Below are positions 8,531-18,400 of a stretch of DNA of 64,000 nucleotides, piece after piece. The DNA comes from Melioribacteraceae bacterium (lineage in GTDB: Bacteria > Bacteroidota > Ignavibacteria > Ignavibacteriales > Melioribacteraceae): positions 186,001 to 250,000 of the forward strand of contig DAOSDY010000003.1 of NCBI GenBank assembly GCA_035362835.1, in the 5' to 3' direction. Numbering within the stretch: position 1 is the first letter of the stretch; every line of letters begins with the position of its first letter. The notes under the pieces are model-generated. The model did no database searches, was not told where the DNA came from, and saw only the letters and a program-made list of their open reading frames with translations. A program made the position numbers and the translations under genes.

Positions 8531-9511
8531 TTATTTTCTATCAAGGTATTTAGCTACATCCTTTGCAAAATAGGTCAGAATCATATCGGCGCCGGCACGT
8601 TTAATAGCAATTAAAGACTCGATCATTACTCTTTCCTCATCAATCCAGTTGTTTCTCCCGGCGGCTTTAATCATAGCATATTCACCGCTAACCTGATAGG
8701 CGGCAGTTGGCATACCAAATTTCTCTTTTACACGCCATATAATATCGAGGTAAGCGCCGGCCGGTTTAACCATTATCATATCAGCGCCTTCTTCAATGTC
8801 GCTTTCGGCTTCGCGGAGGGCTTCGTTGCTGTTGGCTACATCCATCTGATGCGATCGCCTGTCGCCGAATGCCGGAGCAGACTCAGCAGCATCCCTGAAC
8901 GGCCCGTAGAATCCAGAAGCATATTTAACTGCGTAACTCATAATCGGTATATTGGTGAATCCCTTATAGTCGAGAGCTTTGCGGATAGCGCCGACGCGTC
9001 CGTCCATCATATCCGACGGGGCAATTATATCGGCCCCTGCCTGGGCATGAGATACTGCCTCTTTAGCGAGAAGTGATACTGTTTCGTCGTTTAGAATATT
9101 CTCGCCGTCCAGCACCCCGCAATGTCCGTGCGAAGTATATTCGCAAAGGCAGACATCTGTTATAACGATTAATTTTTCTACGTTGGACTTTATAGCCCGA
9201 ACAGCCTGTTGAATAATCCCGTTTGGATCGTAAGCGCCTGAACCGACTTCATCTTTATGATCCGGAATTCCGAATAGAATTACTGCGGGGATACCGAGTT
9301 TTTCGACCTCTTTACACTCTTCAACCGCGACATCAATGGACATCTGAAATACTCCGGGCATCGACCTCACTTCATTTTTAACATAACTGCCCGGAACAAT
9401 AAAGAGCGGGTAGATAAGATCATTTTTTGTTAGAATTGTTTCGCGGACCATATCGCGCACAAGCGGATTATATCTGAGTCGCCTCAATCTTTTTGTTGGA
9501 AATGTAGCCAT
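8531..9511 (-). CDS. hemB: Porphobilinogen synthase (5-aminolevulinate dehydratase)
   Basis: HemB condenses two 5-aminolevulinate molecules into porphobilinogen. The 326 residues match the family. The zinc-type metal site is seen in DVCLCEYTSHGHCG (near residue 118), the first Schiff-base lysine in MSYAVKYASGFYGPFRDA (near 196), and the second in IMVKPAGAYLDII (near 248). The three cysteines of the metal site indicate a zinc-dependent form. A strong GGAGA lies just before the ATG. The gene is in the minus-strand group hemH-M3 peptidase-hemG-hemB-MFS with gaps of 50-75 bases, compatible with co-transcription. Confidence 0.97.
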   Translation of the reverse strand: MATFPTKRLRRLRYNPLVRDMVRETILTKNDLIYPLFIVPGSYVKNEVRSMPGVFQMSIDVAVEECKEVEKLGIPAVILFGIPDHKDEVGSGAYDPNGIIQQAVRAIKSNVEKLIVITDVCLCEYTSHGHCGVLDGENILNDETVSLLAKEAVSHAQAGADIIAPSDMMDGRVGAIRKALDYKGFTNIPIMSYAVKYASGFYGPFRDAAESAPAFGDRRSHQMDVANSNEALREAESDIEEGADMIMVKPAGAYLDIIWRVKEKFGMPTAAYQVSGEYAMIKAAGRNNWIDEERVMIESLIAIKRAGADMILTYFAKDVAKYLDRK

Positions 9512-9563
9512 TGATTCTCCTTCTCCGTGTTGCTGTGTCTCTTAGGTATAGACAACCGCAGAG

Positions 9564-10946
9564 TCACACATTTATAGATGCTTTGATTTTATTAAACACT
9601 ATTTCAGAATTTTTTACACAATCCCCCACAGAGATTCCGCCGCGGAAGTTACCGCTTATAAAAATTCCGGGATTCTCTTTCTCAAATTTATCAAAATAAT
9701 TTTCATGCTCTATGTAGCCAATGTTGTACTGCGGAATCGCTTTCTGCCACAATCGATTTTTTATATAAACAGGATCTGAATTTATTTTCATTATCTGTTT
9801 AAATTCACTTAGGACAATATCAACGAGTTTGCTTTTATCAATGTCGAACAGGTGAGGCGACCTTGCACCTCCGACAAATAGCGTGAATGCGGCGTTATCT
9901 TCATCGCATCTGCCCGGGAAAATTGTAGAGCTCCAGATTGCACCAAGAAAATTCTTTCTCTCTTTAGATGGAATCAGAAAACCGAATCCGTCCAGGTCCC
10001 TTCCTATCTCTTTTTTTCTGAAGCCGAGATAAAGTACCATAACCGGAGGATAATAAATTTCTTCCGAATGTTTATTAAACTCCTGATCTATTTTACCGAA
10101 AATCCCTGCTGCAGTCTGAACCGGTACTGTAGATAAAACCAGATCGGTTTGAATTTCCGATATGCTGCCGTTAATTTCATATTTAACCAGCCACTTACCG
10201 GAATTTTTTTCAATGCTTATTACTTTGCTGCCATATTGTATATTCGATTTCAATTTGTCTGCAATAGCGATAGGGAAGGACTGCATTCCGTTAATAAAAG
10301 AAAACATTTTAGCGCTCTGCTTCGATTGCTCGGCGCGTTTCTTCCTTTCCCTTGAACCTTTGATCATCCCTTTAACAAGTCCTCCGTATAACTCTTCCAG
10401 CCGGTAAAGCTTCGGGAATGCCGATTTAACGCTCAATTTTACCGGATCTCCCGCGAATACACCGCTCACGAAAGGATCAATTGCATAATCCAGAAATTCT
10501 TCTCCCAATCTTCTCTTAACAAACTCTGACATACTCTGGTAATATCCGTCGCTCGATCTTCCGATGAATGGTTCGCACATAATCCGGAATTTTGCACGTG
10601 TTGAAAATAATCCGGTAGTTATAAAAGCCGGAGGGGAAGTAGGAAGGGCGTGTAATTCGTTATTCCTTAGAATATATCTTTTATTTGACGACTCGTTTGC
10701 ATAGATCATTTCGCTGCTAAGCCCGGCTTCATCAACGAGTTGACGGATTAATGGAGTTGTTTCCAGTCCCGAATTAGGGCCGTAGTCAATCAGAAATCCA
10801 TTCTCCTTCGATGTTTCCATTGCACCGCCGGCTTCATTTTTAGATTCAAGGATTTTTACATCGAAACCTTCCTTGCTAAGCCAATAAGCGGTAGCCAAAC
10901 CGGAAATCCCGGCTCCGATTATAACAACAGATTTATTAATACTCAT
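9564..10946 (-). CDS. hemY: Protoporphyrinogen oxidase, FAD-dependent HemY type
   Basis: This enzyme oxidises protoporphyrinogen IX to protoporphyrin IX. The N-terminal dinucleotide fold is clear (VVIIGAGISGLATAYWLSKEG, then the acidic ILESKNEAGG), followed by the substrate-region DYGPNSGLETTP. The C-terminus has the family FAD motif (IFISGNFRGGISVGDCVKNS). The 460-residue length fits HemY, also called PgoX or, by older naming, HemG. The classical HemY uses oxygen, whereas the coproporphyrinogen step here is the oxygen-independent HemN, so the pathway mixes both modes. Membrane-associated. It lies between hemB and an M3 peptidase gene. Confidence 0.9.
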   Translation of the reverse strand: MSINKSVVIIGAGISGLATAYWLSKEGFDVKILESKNEAGGAMETSKENGFLIDYGPNSGLETTPLIRQLVDEAGLSSEMIYANESSNKRYILRNNELHALPTSPPAFITTGLFSTRAKFRIMCEPFIGRSSDGYYQSMSEFVKRRLGEEFLDYAIDPFVSGVFAGDPVKLSVKSAFPKLYRLEELYGGLVKGMIKGSRERKKRAEQSKQSAKMFSFINGMQSFPIAIADKLKSNIQYGSKVISIEKNSGKWLVKYEINGSISEIQTDLVLSTVPVQTAAGIFGKIDQEFNKHSEEIYYPPVMVLYLGFRKKEIGRDLDGFGFLIPSKERKNFLGAIWSSTIFPGRCDEDNAAFTLFVGGARSPHLFDIDKSKLVDIVLSEFKQIMKINSDPVYIKNRLWQKAIPQYNIGYIEHENYFDKFEKENPGIFISGNFRGGISVGDCVKNSEIVFNKIKASINV

Positions 10947-11005
10947 TTATCTTTCCGTAAAAAATGAAAGGGAAAGCTTTGGTAGCTAATCCCTTTACTC
11001 AATAA

Positions 11006-13096
11006 TCAATTTAATCCTCTTCTTTTAAGCAGGGCATCAACTTTCGGTTCGCGTCCTCTGAACTTCTTGTAAAGAACCATTGAATCATCAGATCCGCTGA
11101 CCGCGAGAATAAATTTTCTAAAAGCATCGGCCGTCTTCCGATCGAATAGGTCTCCTTTTTCAACGAAAGCTTCGAATGCATCAGAATCGAGAACGGCAGC
11201 CCAGATGTAGCTGTAATATCCGGCAGCATATCCGCCAATTATATGGCCGAAGTTAGTACTCTGATACCTCGATTCAATTTCGGGAATCAGTCCGATTTTT
11301 TTGAAGGATTCCTTTTCGAATTTTTCGACATCCCGGCCTGTGTTATCTGTAAGCATATGCCAGTCCATATCAAGGAATGAAGCTGCGAGGTATTCAACTG
11401 TTTCAAATCCCTGATTAAAGAGACTTGAGTTGTTCAATTTTTCAATCAGCTGATCCGGTATAATCTGTCCAGTCTGAAAATGCATTGCATATACCTTCAG
11501 TACTTCCGGTTCGAGAGCCCAGTTTTCCATAATCTGTGACGGGAGTTCTACAAAATCTCTTGGAGTATTTCTCCCGCCCGGATAATCGAAATTGGAGAAG
11601 AGGGAATTAAGCCCGTGACCCAATTCATGAAACAGCGTTTTTACTTCGTCTATGCTCATCAATGCCGGTTTATCCGCGGTCGGTTTTGAAAAGTTGCCCA
11701 CGTTATAAACAAGGGGAGTAATAAGCCTTCCGTCGATATTAGACTGTCCCCTGAAACCGCTTGACCATGCACCGCTTCTTTTACCGTCTCTGGGGTAATA
11801 ATCGCTGTAGAAAATTCCGATATGCTTTCCATCGGATTCCTGCACCTCAAATACTTCAACGTCTGGATGGTAAACTGCAATGTCGTTTCTTTTAATAAAT
11901 TTTATTCCGTACAGTTTTTCAGCTACATAAAAAGCTCCGGCTCTTACATTTTCCATTTTAAAATATGGGCGGAGCATCGACTCATCGAGATCATATTTTT
12001 CTTTTTTCACTTTCTCTGCATAATGCCACCAGTCCCATGCCTCAAGTTTGAAGTTACCCTTTTCCTTATCAATTATTTTCTGCATATCTGCAACTTCCAT
12101 TTCAGCACGTTTAATTGCAGGTGTCCACAAGTCGTGAAGAAACTTATAAACGTTTTCAGGATTTAGTGCCATGTTTCTTTCGAGAACATACTCGGCATAG
12201 TTTTTATAGCCGAGAAGATTAGCCCTGTCAACCCGGAGAGATGTAACGCGCGAAACAATGTTTTTGTTGTCGAATTCGTTGTTGTTGTTTCCGCGGTTAA
12301 TATATGCCTTAAATAATTTTTCTCTGAGTTCGCGCTTTTTCGAATACTGAAGGAATGGAATAAAACTCGGCTTCTGAAGTGAGAACGCCCATTTACCTTC
12401 CATGTTTTTCGAACTGGCAAGCTCGGAGGCAGCATTTATAACATCTTCAGGCAATCCGGTCAGATCCTCTTTCTTATCGATTACAAGTGCAATTGCATTT
12501 GTTTCTTTCAGGGCATTCTCGCTGAACTTCAGCCCGAGCATTGATAATTCCTGATTGATCTTACGAAGCTTCTCTTTTCCCGCCTCATCCAATGCGGCAC
12601 CGTTTCTTACTGCGTTCTTGTAATAGCTTTCGAGAACATTTCTCTCGATCTCTGTAAGATTCGCGCTTTCCAGATATATCGATTTTATCCGTTCAAAGAG
12701 TTTTTCGTTCAGTGCGATATCATCACGATGCTTGGCAAGCATTGGAGTCGAAACCCGGGCGATCTTCTGGAGTTCATCATTCGTATTTGCACCGTTTAGA
12801 GCGCCGAAGACTCTGTTTACACGGCCTAGGAATTCACCCGATTTTTCGAGCGGAATGATTGTATTGTGGAAAGTCGGTTTTTCCGGATTGTTTACAATGG
12901 CTTCTATTTCGGCTTTTTCGAGTCTTATTCCTTCTTCAATTGCAGGTAGAAAATGATCTGTTTTAATCTGGCTGAACGGGGGAGTTTCATAGGGTGTTTT
13001 CCATTCTCTGAAGAACGGATTATCCTGATTTCTGTTTTGTGCGTTATTCATAGATGTTATTAATAGAATGAAAATAATAATTAATTTGGCATTCAT
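11006..13096 (-). CDS. M3-family zinc metallopeptidase (Dcp/oligopeptidase A-like), exported
   Basis: The 696-residue protein has the M3 signature FHELGHGLNSLFS, in which the two His of HELGH and a downstream Glu bind zinc. It has a signal peptide (MNAKLIIIFILLITSMNNAQ) and therefore probably acts in the periplasm, cutting dipeptides or small peptides like peptidyl-dipeptidase Dcp. The stretch NPFFREWKTPYETPPFSQIK after the signal is typical of the Dcp subgroup. A GAGGAAAAA site precedes the ATG. It sits between hemH and hemY on the same strand; a functional link to haem synthesis is not evident and the placement may be incidental. Confidence 0.9.
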   Translation of the reverse strand: MNAKLIIIFILLITSMNNAQNRNQDNPFFREWKTPYETPPFSQIKTDHFLPAIEEGIRLEKAEIEAIVNNPEKPTFHNTIIPLEKSGEFLGRVNRVFGALNGANTNDELQKIARVSTPMLAKHRDDIALNEKLFERIKSIYLESANLTEIERNVLESYYKNAVRNGAALDEAGKEKLRKINQELSMLGLKFSENALKETNAIALVIDKKEDLTGLPEDVINAASELASSKNMEGKWAFSLQKPSFIPFLQYSKKRELREKLFKAYINRGNNNNEFDNKNIVSRVTSLRVDRANLLGYKNYAEYVLERNMALNPENVYKFLHDLWTPAIKRAEMEVADMQKIIDKEKGNFKLEAWDWWHYAEKVKKEKYDLDESMLRPYFKMENVRAGAFYVAEKLYGIKFIKRNDIAVYHPDVEVFEVQESDGKHIGIFYSDYYPRDGKRSGAWSSGFRGQSNIDGRLITPLVYNVGNFSKPTADKPALMSIDEVKTLFHELGHGLNSLFSNFDYPGGRNTPRDFVELPSQIMENWALEPEVLKVYAMHFQTGQIIPDQLIEKLNNSSLFNQGFETVEYLAASFLDMDWHMLTDNTGRDVEKFEKESFKKIGLIPEIESRYQSTNFGHIIGGYAAGYYSYIWAAVLDSDAFEAFVEKGDLFDRKTADAFRKFILAVSGSDDSMVLYKKFRGREPKVDALLKRRGLN

Positions 13097-13169
13097 TTTT
13101 TCCTCTTCGTTTCATTTTATATTAACGGGAAAAGTGAAACACCGGACTGCAAATAGATATACAATTGAC

Positions 13170-14123
13170 TTATATCTCACTTTTCACGAGTTCGACTAAT
13201 GCATTGATAAACAATTGAGAATCGTTTAATCCTTTCATCACGGTATAATTTTCGATTCCGCTCTCATCGGCTACGTGTCTGTATTCAATATCCAGTTCAA
13301 AAAGAGTTTCAATATGATCCGAAACAAAACTGATCGGTATTATCAGCAGATGCTTATAACCTTTTGACGCAAGCTCTTCGATCATCGTATCGGTAGCAGG
13401 CTCAAGCCATTTCATGGGTCCGACTTTGCTCTGGAAGCATAGATGATGATTGTGTGAATATTCCCGGTCTCTCATTACTGCATCAACAGTTTCGCTGATC
13501 TGTTTACTGTACGGATCTCCTTTTTTAACAAGGCTTACGGGAGTTCCGTGCGCACTGAAAACCAGTTGAACATCTTTTCTTACATTATCCGTAAAAGAAC
13601 TGAGGGATTCATTAATCCGCTGGTTCAGCGCCCGGATATAGCCGGGATTTGTCTGATAACTTTCAATGTATACCAGTTTTGAATTATCCCCGCGGTAATG
13701 TCTTTTCCACTCATTAAATGAAGATCCTGTTGTTGTAATAGAATAATGAGGATAAAGCGGAAGCAGAATTATTTTCGCGTAATTACCCGATTCAATTTTT
13801 TTTGCAACTTCATCGGTCAGTGGTTTCCAGTACCGCATTGCGGTATGAACCTCGACTGATGGATTAATCATACTTAATTTTTTTTCGAGTTCTGCTCTCT
13901 GTATTTCAGTCCATTCATTCAGCGGTGACTTACCGCCGATAAGTTTGTATTCTTCGGATACCTTTGGTGCCCTGCGGCTTGAAATCAAACGGGCAAATGT
14001 TTTCTGGCCAAATGGAAGTTTGAAAATATCGGGATCGCAGAAAAGATTATATAAAAACGGTTCAACAGATTCTATTCTATCCGGGCCGCCAAGGTTAAAA
14101 AGTACAACAGCAACTTTAGACAA
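13170..14123 (-). CDS. hemH: Ferrochelatase
   Basis: HemH inserts Fe(II) into protoporphyrin IX, the last step to protohaem. The 317 residues match bacterial ferrochelatases. N-terminal VVLFNLGGPD, the metal-site histidine motif VFSAHGTPVSLVKKGDPY (near residue 186), CFQSKVGPMKWLEP (near 227) and the C-terminal catalytic segment ISFVSDHIETLFELDIEY are all present. The start is TTG, supported by AAAGGA eight bases upstream and by the family N-terminus. It is first in the minus-strand series that runs on to hemY and hemB. Confidence 0.96.
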   Translation of the reverse strand: MSKVAVVLFNLGGPDRIESVEPFLYNLFCDPDIFKLPFGQKTFARLISSRRAPKVSEEYKLIGGKSPLNEWTEIQRAELEKKLSMINPSVEVHTAMRYWKPLTDEVAKKIESGNYAKIILLPLYPHYSITTTGSSFNEWKRHYRGDNSKLVYIESYQTNPGYIRALNQRINESLSSFTDNVRKDVQLVFSAHGTPVSLVKKGDPYSKQISETVDAVMRDREYSHNHHLCFQSKVGPMKWLEPATDTMIEELASKGYKHLLIIPISFVSDHIETLFELDIEYRHVADESGIENYTVMKGLNDSQLFINALVELVKSEI

Positions 14124-14300
14124 TAAAAATCCTTTCTTATATATTCATTAAATGTGGTGCAAATTTAAGCAATTCCGGCTAAGTTTTTAATGCAAAATTG
14201 AGGAACAAATGAAGTAAGGTGACTTCTTTTTATAACTTTTTAATTGTGTTATTGTGCTTATTTGCATAAAATAAAGCCGGAAAAATTGAGCGGAGTTATT

Positions 14301-15494
14301 ATGAATAATCTTACAATACTTTGCATCTCAAGTTATGAAAAGGGATTCGATTTCATGATACAGGCTAAAGAGGAAGGTTGCAGGGTTCTGCTTTTGACTT
14401 CCCGAAGTCTGCAGGATTCGCCGTGGCCGAAAGAATCGATTGATGAAATATTTTATATGCCCGATATAAATAAAGAATGGAATATTGATCATATGATCAA
14501 CGCTGTCAGTTTTCTTGCTAGGACTGAAAAGATTGAGAGAATTGTTGCACTTGATGATTTTGACGTAGAAAAAGCCGCCCGCTTAAGAGAGCATCTCCGT
14601 GTGCCGGGAATGGGCGATACTACCGCGCGTTATTTCAGAGATAAACTGGCCATGCGGATGAAGGCCCAAGAAGATGGTATTAACGTACCGCCTTTTGTTC
14701 ACATACTGAATTACGACAATATTAAAAACTATCTTAAAGAGGTTGAACCTCCCTATGTATTAAAACCCCGTATGCAGGCCGGGGCGATCGGAATCAAAAA
14801 AATAAATAATGAGAATGAACTCTGGCAGAATCTCGAAATACTCGGCGACAGGCAATCATATTTTTTGTTAGAGAAGTTTATTCCCGGTGATATTTTCCAC
14901 GTTGACTGCATTATTGTAAATAAAGAGGTTCTTTTTGCTGTAGCAAGCCAGTATGGTTTGCCTCCGATGGAAGTAGCGCATGAGGGAAGAGTCTTTTCCA
15001 GCAGAACTATGAAACGCGGATCGAAAGATGAGAGAAAATTGATAAGTATGAATGATCATTTACTTAAATCGCTTGGATTGTTAAAGGGGGTTTCCCATTC
15101 GGAGTTTATTAAAAGCAGCGATGGAAAATTTTACTTTCTTGAAACGTCTGCGAGAGTCGGCGGTGCTAATTTAGCTGATCTTGTCTATCATTCTACTGGA
15201 GTTAATTTGTGGCGTGAATGGGCTAAACTTGAAATTAACGACAGATACAAAATTCCTAAATCTAAAAACGATTATGCGGCAATTCTTCAATCCTTAGCCA
15301 GACAGGAATGGCCCGATATGGATTCCTTTAATGATTCTGAAGTTGTATGGCGATTAAAGAAGAGATTTCATGCCGGTCTTATAATTGCATCACCAGGTTA
15401 TGAAAGGGTAGAAGAGTTGACTAAGAATTATACTGAACGGTTTTACAGCGAATTTTTTACATCAGCTCCGGTTCCTGAAAAGCCGACAGAATAA
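14301..15494 (+). CDS. ATP-grasp enzyme, function unknown
   Basis: The 397-residue protein begins with a pre-ATP-grasp fold (NLTILCISSYEKGFDFMIQA), followed by an ATP-grasp domain. The nucleotide-binding PYVLKPRMQAGAIGIKKI is near residue 152, the FLLEKFIPGDIFHVDCII strand near 190, and the metal-binding end FLETSARVGGANL near 277. ATP-grasp enzymes join a carboxylate to an amine or thiol through an acyl phosphate; the partner here is unknown. I chose the ATG after GAGCGGAG rather than the longer in-frame TTG/GTG options, because the protein fold starts here. It is encoded opposite the haem genes, followed by a small lipoprotein gene. Confidence 0.75.
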   Translation: MNNLTILCISSYEKGFDFMIQAKEEGCRVLLLTSRSLQDSPWPKESIDEIFYMPDINKEWNIDHMINAVSFLARTEKIERIVALDDFDVEKAARLREHLRVPGMGDTTARYFRDKLAMRMKAQEDGINVPPFVHILNYDNIKNYLKEVEPPYVLKPRMQAGAIGIKKINNENELWQNLEILGDRQSYFLLEKFIPGDIFHVDCIIVNKEVLFAVASQYGLPPMEVAHEGRVFSSRTMKRGSKDERKLISMNDHLLKSLGLLKGVSHSEFIKSSDGKFYFLETSARVGGANLADLVYHSTGVNLWREWAKLEINDRYKIPKSKNDYAAILQSLARQEWPDMDSFNDSEVVWRLKKRFHAGLIIASPGYERVEELTKNYTERFYSEFFTSAPVPEKPTE

Positions 15495-15563
15495 ATGTGT
15501 GATATGCAACATTTGTATCTGAGTTGATTCAAGGTATTTTATATCGAACAAAATGGAGGCTAT

Positions 15564-15908
15564 ATGAAAAAACTTCTGTCAGTTTTACTCTTATTGGGCT
15601 TTATTATGATGAATGTTGCCTGTTCCGAAGAACCGCCGAGCATTCGTGTAAAGAATGAACGGTCTAACAAAGCTAATGTCCAGATTAAACAATCGGACGG
15701 AAACACTATAAATATAAACGATGTTAATTGGGGAACAACTACCGGATACAGAGATGTGCTGGAAGGTGTAGCACTGGCTACTGCGGTTATTCAAAACGAA
15801 ACTGTGTCTCCAACAAAATCATTTACAATTACATCCGGAACAAACTATACAATTGTAATAACAAATTCGAATATTCCCGAATTGAGAATTGATTCTGTTG
15901 TTAAATAA
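15564..15908 (+). CDS. Small predicted lipoprotein, unknown function
   Basis: The 114-residue product has a signal peptide ending in a lipobox (MNVAC, Cys at residue 20), so it should be lipid-anchored. The mature part is polar, rich in Asn, Thr and Val, and looks like a single small beta domain (FTITSGTNYTIVITNSN). A clear GGAGG precedes the ATG. It follows the ATP-grasp gene by 69 bases and ends 34 bases from the convergent hemN. I do not recognise a family. Confidence 0.6.
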   Translation: MKKLLSVLLLLGFIMMNVACSEEPPSIRVKNERSNKANVQIKQSDGNTININDVNWGTTTGYRDVLEGVALATAVIQNETVSPTKSFTITSGTNYTIVITNSNIPELRIDSVVK

Positions 15909-15942
15909 GATCATTTCGATACGATCGATCGGGCTTTTGCAA

Positions 15943-17319
15943 TTAAACCGTTCTTGAATATTTGGCCTTGTCGGACTTCTGTTCTATGTATTTATCGAAA
16001 TTCATTGCGATATTTCTAATAAGCAATCGTCCCATCTCTGTTACTACGATTTTTCGGTCATTTATTTCTACCAGGCCGTCATTCATGAATTCTTTTAATC
16101 CTTCGATACTTACGGCAAAATATTTCTCGAATTCAACCCGATAAAGTTTTTCGACCTCGCTGAAATCGAGTTCAAAATCGCACATTATCCTTGTAATTAC
16201 ATGCCTGCGCAGAAGGTCGTCATCGCTTAGATAGTAGCCACGCTCAACCGGGAGCCGCCCTTCGTTAAGAAGCGAAAAATATTCATTCTCCTTCTTAACG
16301 TTTTGTGAATAACTTCTCCCGATCTGGCTTATGCTTGTAATTCCGAATCCGTAAAGATCCGCCCCGGCGTGTGTACTGTATCCCTGGAAATTCCGGTAAA
16401 GTTTTTTATCACGCAGGGCAATTGCCAGTTCGTCGTCCGGTTTGGCAAAATGATCCATTCCGATGAATATATATCCTGCCGATGTAAGTTTTTCAATAGT
16501 CATTTTCAGTATTTCAAGTTTCTCCTCCGCCAGTGGCAGATCATCCGGCTTAATAAGCGCCATATGCTTCTTCATCCAAGGAACATGAGCGTAGTTGAAT
16601 ACCGCAATCCTGTCGGGCGAAATGTCGATGATTGCTTCAACTGTTTTAGCAAAAGATTCTGCCGATTGAAACGGTAATCCGTAAATTAAGTCGAGGTTGA
16701 TGCTTTCGAATTTAAGTTGACGGATCCATTCTACTACTTCTCTTGTCATTGCCTCGGGTTGAATCCTGTTGACAGCTTTCTGGACTTTCTCGTCGAAATC
16801 CTGAACTCCCATACTGATCCTGTTAAAGCCTCCGTTTCGCAAAGCCTCGAGATGAGCTTTCGTCAATCCTCGCGGATCAATTTCGCATCCCTCTTCCGCA
16901 TTCGGTGAGAATTTGAAACTACCGTTTATGTAGGAAATCAGATCGGTTATTTCATCTGGATTAAGATGGGTTGGTGTGCCTCCGCCCCAATGAAGCTGAA
17001 CTGTTTGCCGGCCTTCTACTATGAAAGATCTGAGAAGGTCAATTTCATTCTTTACATATCGCGTGTATTCTTTTATACGTTCCCTGTTGCGTGTAATTAT
17101 CATATTGCAGCCGCAGAAGTAGCAGAGTGTATCGCAGAAGGGGATATGAAAGTAGAGAGATAAATCCGGGGGATTCTCCTGATTGTTTGTACGGATAACT
17201 TCATCGAGATATTTCTCCGGTGTAAACGAATCATTGAATTGCGGAGCCGTGGGATAACTGGTATATCTCGGTCCGGGCCGGTCGTATTTTTTTATCAGCT
17301 CTAAATCAATATTAAACAT
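15943..17319 (-). CDS. hemN: Oxygen-independent coproporphyrinogen III dehydrogenase
   Basis: HemN is a radical SAM enzyme that decarboxylates coproporphyrinogen III to protoporphyrinogen IX without oxygen. The SAM/cluster motif HIPFCDTLCYFCGCN (CX3CX2CxC) is near residue 57, as in true HemN rather than HemW. The N-terminus has the GPRYTSYPTAPQF motif that marks authentic HemN, and the length of 458 residues fits. It is the last gene of the series CcsA-like, hemA, hemC, hemD, hemE, hemN; a good AGAAGGTAA site precedes the ATG. An anaerobic or facultative lifestyle is implied. Confidence 0.96.
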   Translation of the reverse strand: MFNIDLELIKKYDRPGPRYTSYPTAPQFNDSFTPEKYLDEVIRTNNQENPPDLSLYFHIPFCDTLCYFCGCNMIITRNRERIKEYTRYVKNEIDLLRSFIVEGRQTVQLHWGGGTPTHLNPDEITDLISYINGSFKFSPNAEEGCEIDPRGLTKAHLEALRNGGFNRISMGVQDFDEKVQKAVNRIQPEAMTREVVEWIRQLKFESINLDLIYGLPFQSAESFAKTVEAIIDISPDRIAVFNYAHVPWMKKHMALIKPDDLPLAEEKLEILKMTIEKLTSAGYIFIGMDHFAKPDDELAIALRDKKLYRNFQGYSTHAGADLYGFGITSISQIGRSYSQNVKKENEYFSLLNEGRLPVERGYYLSDDDLLRRHVITRIMCDFELDFSEVEKLYRVEFEKYFAVSIEGLKEFMNDGLVEINDRKIVVTEMGRLLIRNIAMNFDKYIEQKSDKAKYSRTV

Positions 17320-17348
17320 TTTTTTACCTTCTTCTTTCCTTATTGCAT

Positions 17349-18386
17349 TTAATGAAAACGTACACTCTCTTCTTTTACAACTTTTACAAGATACTTCAGT
17401 TTTTCCGGATTAACGTCCGGCAGTATTCCATGACCAAGATTGAATACATGTCCGCTTCCTTTTCCGAAAGACTCCATAACCCGATTAGCTTCTGTCCTGA
17501 TCTTCTCTTCGGTTCCGTAGAGTACAGTTGGATCCAGGTTCCCCTGCAATGCTGCTTTATTGCCGACCGATGATCGGACATCATTAAGATTCATAGTCCA
17601 GTCAAGACCAATAACGTCGGCACCGGTTTTGACGAGTTCTTCCATTTTGTAATGAACTCCTTTTGCGAAAACAATTACCGGCTGGTCTTTTCTTCTGATC
17701 GATGAAATTATTTTCGAAATATAACGAAGTGAAAATTCTTCAAAATCGTTTGGAGAGAGTATACCGCCCCATGTATCGAAGATCTGAACAGCGTCTGCAC
17801 CCGATTCTATTTTCGCTGAGAGATATTCGGCGACAGAATCCGCAATCAGATCCAGTAACTGATGAGCAGCGTCAGGTTGATTATAAATAAACTTTTTTAT
17901 TTCGGAAAAGTTCTTTGAACCCCCTCCCTCAACCATGTAAGTCATTAAAGTCCATGGCGAGCCGGAAAATCCGATCAAAGGCACTTTACCATCGAGTTCT
18001 TTTTTGGTAAGAGAGAGAGCATCAAGGACATATTTCAAATCCCTGGAAGGATCAATCCTCTTCAGTTTATTAATTTGATCGGCACTTCGTATCGGATCAA
18101 AAAGTTTTGGGCCTTTGCTTTCGATCATTTCGAGCTTCATTCCCATTGCTTCGGGTATTACAAGAATGTCCGAAAAAATAATAGCCGCATCAACACCTAT
18201 AAGATCAACGGGTTGAATTGTTACTTCGGCGGCCAACTCGGGTGTTTTACACATGGTTAGAAAATCATATTTATCCCGTACGGCCCTGTATTCTGGGAGA
18301 TATCTTCCCGCCTGGCGCATTACCCAGATGGGAGTTCTCTCTACAGGGAGACGTTTACAGGCTCTTAAAAACAAATCGTTCTTCAA
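17349..18386 (-). CDS. hemE: Uroporphyrinogen decarboxylase
   Basis: HemE removes four acetate carboxyls from uroporphyrinogen III to give coproporphyrinogen III. The 345-residue length, the N-terminal motif PIWVMRQAGRYLPEYR with its two Arg residues, and the second family motif GFSGSPWTLMTYMVEGGGSK (near 144) identify it. The start codon is TTG, preceded by AGGAGG at good spacing, so the choice is well supported. It follows hemD by 14 bases and precedes hemN by 29 in the same minus-strand operon. Cytosolic. Confidence 0.97.
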   Translation of the reverse strand: MKNDLFLRACKRLPVERTPIWVMRQAGRYLPEYRAVRDKYDFLTMCKTPELAAEVTIQPVDLIGVDAAIIFSDILVIPEAMGMKLEMIESKGPKLFDPIRSADQINKLKRIDPSRDLKYVLDALSLTKKELDGKVPLIGFSGSPWTLMTYMVEGGGSKNFSEIKKFIYNQPDAAHQLLDLIADSVAEYLSAKIESGADAVQIFDTWGGILSPNDFEEFSLRYISKIISSIRRKDQPVIVFAKGVHYKMEELVKTGADVIGLDWTMNLNDVRSSVGNKAALQGNLDPTVLYGTEEKIRTEANRVMESFGKGSGHVFNLGHGILPDVNPEKLKYLVKVVKEESVRFH

Positions 18387-18400
18387 ATTATAACCTCCTG

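Noticed and set aside
14204..14232. GAAGT ... ACTTC followed by TTTTT as a terminator between hemH and the ATP-grasp gene
   Set aside because: The stem has only five base pairs with two G-C pairs, and the two flanking genes are divergent, so no transcript would end here.
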